DNA from: Ruminococcus sp.
Lineage (GTDB): Bacteria; Bacillota; Clostridia; Oscillospirales; Ruminococcaceae
Length of the DNA: 64,000 nucleotides
Direction: 5' to 3'
Assembly (NCBI GenBank): GCA_015066805.1
Contig: SVNP01000010.1
Span: forward strand, 1-64,000
Below the pieces are notes generated by a model. The model was given only the letters and a program-made list of their open reading frames with translations, ran no database searches and had not been told where the DNA came from. Shown in pieces: positions 62,204-64,000 of the stretch. How positions within the stretch are numbered: position 1 is the first letter of the stretch; each line of letters starts with the position of its first letter. The position numbers and the translations under genes were made by a program.

Positions 62204-63496
62204 ATGAGTGTGATTTCCAGCAAGCCACAGAAGCATGAGATCCCCGCTTTTGAGCTGATGGCGGATTATGTCGGTCTGCTGCAGCGTAATCGTTCGGTGT
62301 TCCGTGTAGCTATGGTAATCCTGACCCTTGCAATCATTATTTGCTACCCTTTGAATCTTTTCCTTGCCAAAACACAGTCCAACCGCAGATGTGTGTATCA
62401 GTTTGACCCGAGCAATCCGCTGCCTCAGGATGGCATTTCCTTTTCCATGGCCGTTACCAAACAGTGGATGGATGAGTCGCTGCACCCAAGCACCCCTGCG
62501 GGCGCACAATATGATGGTGTTCTGGCACTTTCCGAGGAACTGAATTTCCGTGACTGGACGGTTTCTGTTACCTTTAACGAAGCCCCTATGATCGACAGTT
62601 CCTGGAACGGTAAATTTGTCATTTCGGGCAATACCCTTTCCTTTACCCCCGATGATGATACCGCTATGACCTTCGGTGCAGTGATGTATTCCCGCCAACT
62701 GCTGACACCTGTTGCGTACACCGTAAACGGCTATCATATCGTGAACCCCTACCGCACTCCCCTGTTTTATCTGACTATACTGCTTGCAGTGGTGTGGGTG
62801 ATCCTTGTGGTCACGCAGATCCTGACGCACTTCCGCACGCAAAGCCTCATAAAGCGGCAGGCAGAGGCACTGGAGATCATCAATCAGGCCATGCAGACCT
62901 TTGCAAGCTTTATTGATGCCAAGGATTCCTATACCAGAGGTCACTCCCAGAGAGTTTCCGCTTACAGCGTGGAGATCGCATTCCGCATGGGTCTGGACAG
63001 TGACTCCATTTCTCACATTTACTACACCTCCATGCTACATGACTGCGGCAAGATCGGTATTTCCGATGCGGTGCTGAAAAAACGCTCCGAACTGACTGAT
63101 GAGGAATATACGCGCATCCGTGAGCATACCACGCTGGGTGCCAGAATGCTAGAGAATTTTACCACAATTCCCGGTATTCAGGATGGCGCACATTATCATC
63201 ATGAACGCTACGACGGCACGGGCTATCCCGAAGGGCTGAAAGGGATCCGCATTCCGCTGGTGGCTCGTATCATCTGCATTGCCGATGCCTTTGATGCCAT
63301 GAGCAGCAATCGCTGCTACCGCGGCTGTATGTCCATGGATGCCATTATTGAGGAGCTGCAGGCCAATGCAGGCAAGCAGTTTGATCCCAATATCGTGGAG
63401 TTTATGATTGAAATGATCCGTGACGGATTTGTGGATGCTGTACAGCGGCAATATCCCTTCTCCTTTACACAGGCACCCGATAAAGCAGAAGTCTGA
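62204..63496 (+). CDS. Membrane HD-GYP phosphodiesterase
   Basis: About 430 aa. Two transmembrane helices (~33-53 and ~188-210) flank an extracytoplasmic domain of ~130 aa. The cytoplasmic HD-GYP domain (~240-410) is complete: RGHSQRVSAYS, LHDCGKIGI, the HHERYDGTGYP motif, and ADAFDAMSSNRCYR. HD-GYP proteins hydrolyse cyclic di-GMP or related dinucleotides in response to an outer signal. The start is unsure: 62204 (MSVISS) is preferred, with ATG 62186 possible; ribosome sites are weak. Confidence 0.9.
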   Translation: MSVISSKPQKHEIPAFELMADYVGLLQRNRSVFRVAMVILTLAIIICYPLNLFLAKTQSNRRCVYQFDPSNPLPQDGISFSMAVTKQWMDESLHPSTPAGAQYDGVLALSEELNFRDWTVSVTFNEAPMIDSSWNGKFVISGNTLSFTPDDDTAMTFGAVMYSRQLLTPVAYTVNGYHIVNPYRTPLFYLTILLAVVWVILVVTQILTHFRTQSLIKRQAEALEIINQAMQTFASFIDAKDSYTRGHSQRVSAYSVEIAFRMGLDSDSISHIYYTSMLHDCGKIGISDAVLKKRSELTDEEYTRIREHTTLGARMLENFTTIPGIQDGAHYHHERYDGTGYPEGLKGIRIPLVARIICIADAFDAMSSNRCYRGCMSMDAIIEELQANAGKQFDPNIVEFMIEMIRDGFVDAVQRQYPFSFTQAPDKAEV

Positions 63497-63505
63497 TACG
63501 TTCCC

Positions 63506-63540
63506 AAAGATCCGTGAGCTTTGCCTCACGGATCTTTTTT
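63506..63540 (+). terminator. Terminator of the HD-GYP gene
   Basis: AAAGATCCGTGAG/CTCACGGATCTTTTTT stem with a TTTGC-type loop. Confidence 0.85.
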
Positions 63541-63597
63541 GCATGATGCGGCACTTTTGCGGCATCCTAAGAATATATCATTTCAGGAGGCTGCTGC

Positions 63598-64000
63598 ATG
63601 ACCCGAAAGCTGAACCCTGCACATTGCTCCGCACTGATGCGTATGGTGAATCAGAGTGCATATTTTGCCTATACCGGTATCCATCTGGTCAGGCTGGATC
63701 ACGGCTATGCCGCTGTGGAAGCAGAGATCACAGAACAGTTATGCAATCCCTTCGGCACGGTACACGGTGGGGTGTATGCTTCGGTCATCGACACCGTTAC
63801 CTATTGGGCGGCTTACGGCAATCGCGACGAAGATGCAGGGTTTACCACACTGGATCTGCAGGTCAATCATCTGGCCATGGCACAGAAGGGGAAACTCCTT
63901 GCCACCGCTACTGCGGTCAAGGAGGGCAGAAGTGTGTGCCTGTGTGAGGCTGTGATCGAAGATGAAACAGGCAGGATCCTTGCCCACGGCACCTCCAAGC
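63598..64000 (+). CDS. PaaI-family hotdog thioesterase, 3' end beyond window
   Basis: The open frame from ATG 63598 (preceded by CAGGAGG) continues to the window end. It has the hotdog motif CNPFGTVHGGVYASVIDT, with the catalytic HGG and acidic Asp, then a central TTLDLQVNHLA strand, typical of PaaI/ComA acyl-CoA thioesterases. About 134 residues are visible, close to the usual total of 130-145, so little is missing. Substrate unknown. Confidence 0.85.
   Translation, partial: MTRKLNPAHCSALMRMVNQSAYFAYTGIHLVRLDHGYAAVEAEITEQLCNPFGTVHGGVYASVIDTVTYWAAYGNRDEDAGFTTLDLQVNHLAMAQKGKLLATATAVKEGRSVCLCEAVIEDETGRILAHGTSK

Overview
The window looks like the chromosome of a cellulolytic Ruminococcus (Oscillospiraceae), close to the R. 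champanellensis / R. flavefaciens group. The evidence is two secreted proteins with long threonine-rich linkers, a shared carbohydrate-binding-like module and C-terminal type I dockerins (one a GH9 cellulase), together with a Firmicutes housekeeping gene order (secG-rnr, lepA-hemW, yqfC-yqfD-phoH-ybeY-era-yqzL-recO-mutS2). This assignment is inference from gene content.

Layout. (1) 1-3.5 kb: the right end of an IS3-family element, inserted into the 3' part of an OLD-like ATPase gene. That gene is the last of a leftward operon that also encodes a 55-aa Cys-rich protein and two membrane proteins. (2) 3.5-16 kb: accessory DNA that reads as an integrative mobilizable element. It has a Xre regulator, a minimal relaxase with a MobC-like partner, a DUF960 / amidoligase / 39-aa peptide / class II glutamine amidotransferase cluster, a small serine resolvase, a frameshifted unknown gene, a 981-aa HerA-like ATPase behind a 350-nt structured leader, a large TnpX-like serine recombinase, and an AAA-PD-(D/E)XK protein. 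It is followed by a 5'-damaged cell-wall amidase. (3) 16.8-21.1 kb: anaerobic ribonucleotide reductase operon nrdG-nrdD-trxB, with a redoxin domain fused to NrdD and NrdR boxes upstream. (4) 21.1-31.6 kb: two dockerin proteins, a LacI-like/GGDEF-like/AraC hybrid regulator, polA-rimI and a metallophosphoesterase. (5) 31.8-43.3 kb: lepA, a zinc-ribbon membrane protein, hemW, an SPFH protein, a MoxR/DUF58/transglutaminase operon, pyrophosphatase and PRPP synthetase. (6) 43.3-43.7 kb: an intergenic block of consecutive hairpins between two copies of a terminator. (7) 43.7-60.8 kb: rnr-secG, a RING-like membrane protein, an Ala-rich protein, ylbJ-like, yqfC, yqfD, phoH, ybeY, era, yqzL, recO, mutS2, a CPBP protease, nadE, a small lipoprotein and proS. 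(8) 61-64 kb: tRNA-Met and tRNA-Glu, a LOG-family protein, an HD-GYP protein and a thioesterase that runs off the end.

Functional links. In the nrd operon, thioredoxin reductase plausibly feeds electrons to the redoxin domain on NrdD. The two dockerin proteins would dock on the same cellulosome, and the hybrid regulator next to one of them may sense a sugar. The most open question is the amidoligase/amidotransferase cluster on the mobile element: its catalytic residues are intact, a tiny hydrophobic-acidic peptide sits between the two enzymes, and its substrate is unknown. No CRISPR array, rRNA or reverse transcriptase was seen.
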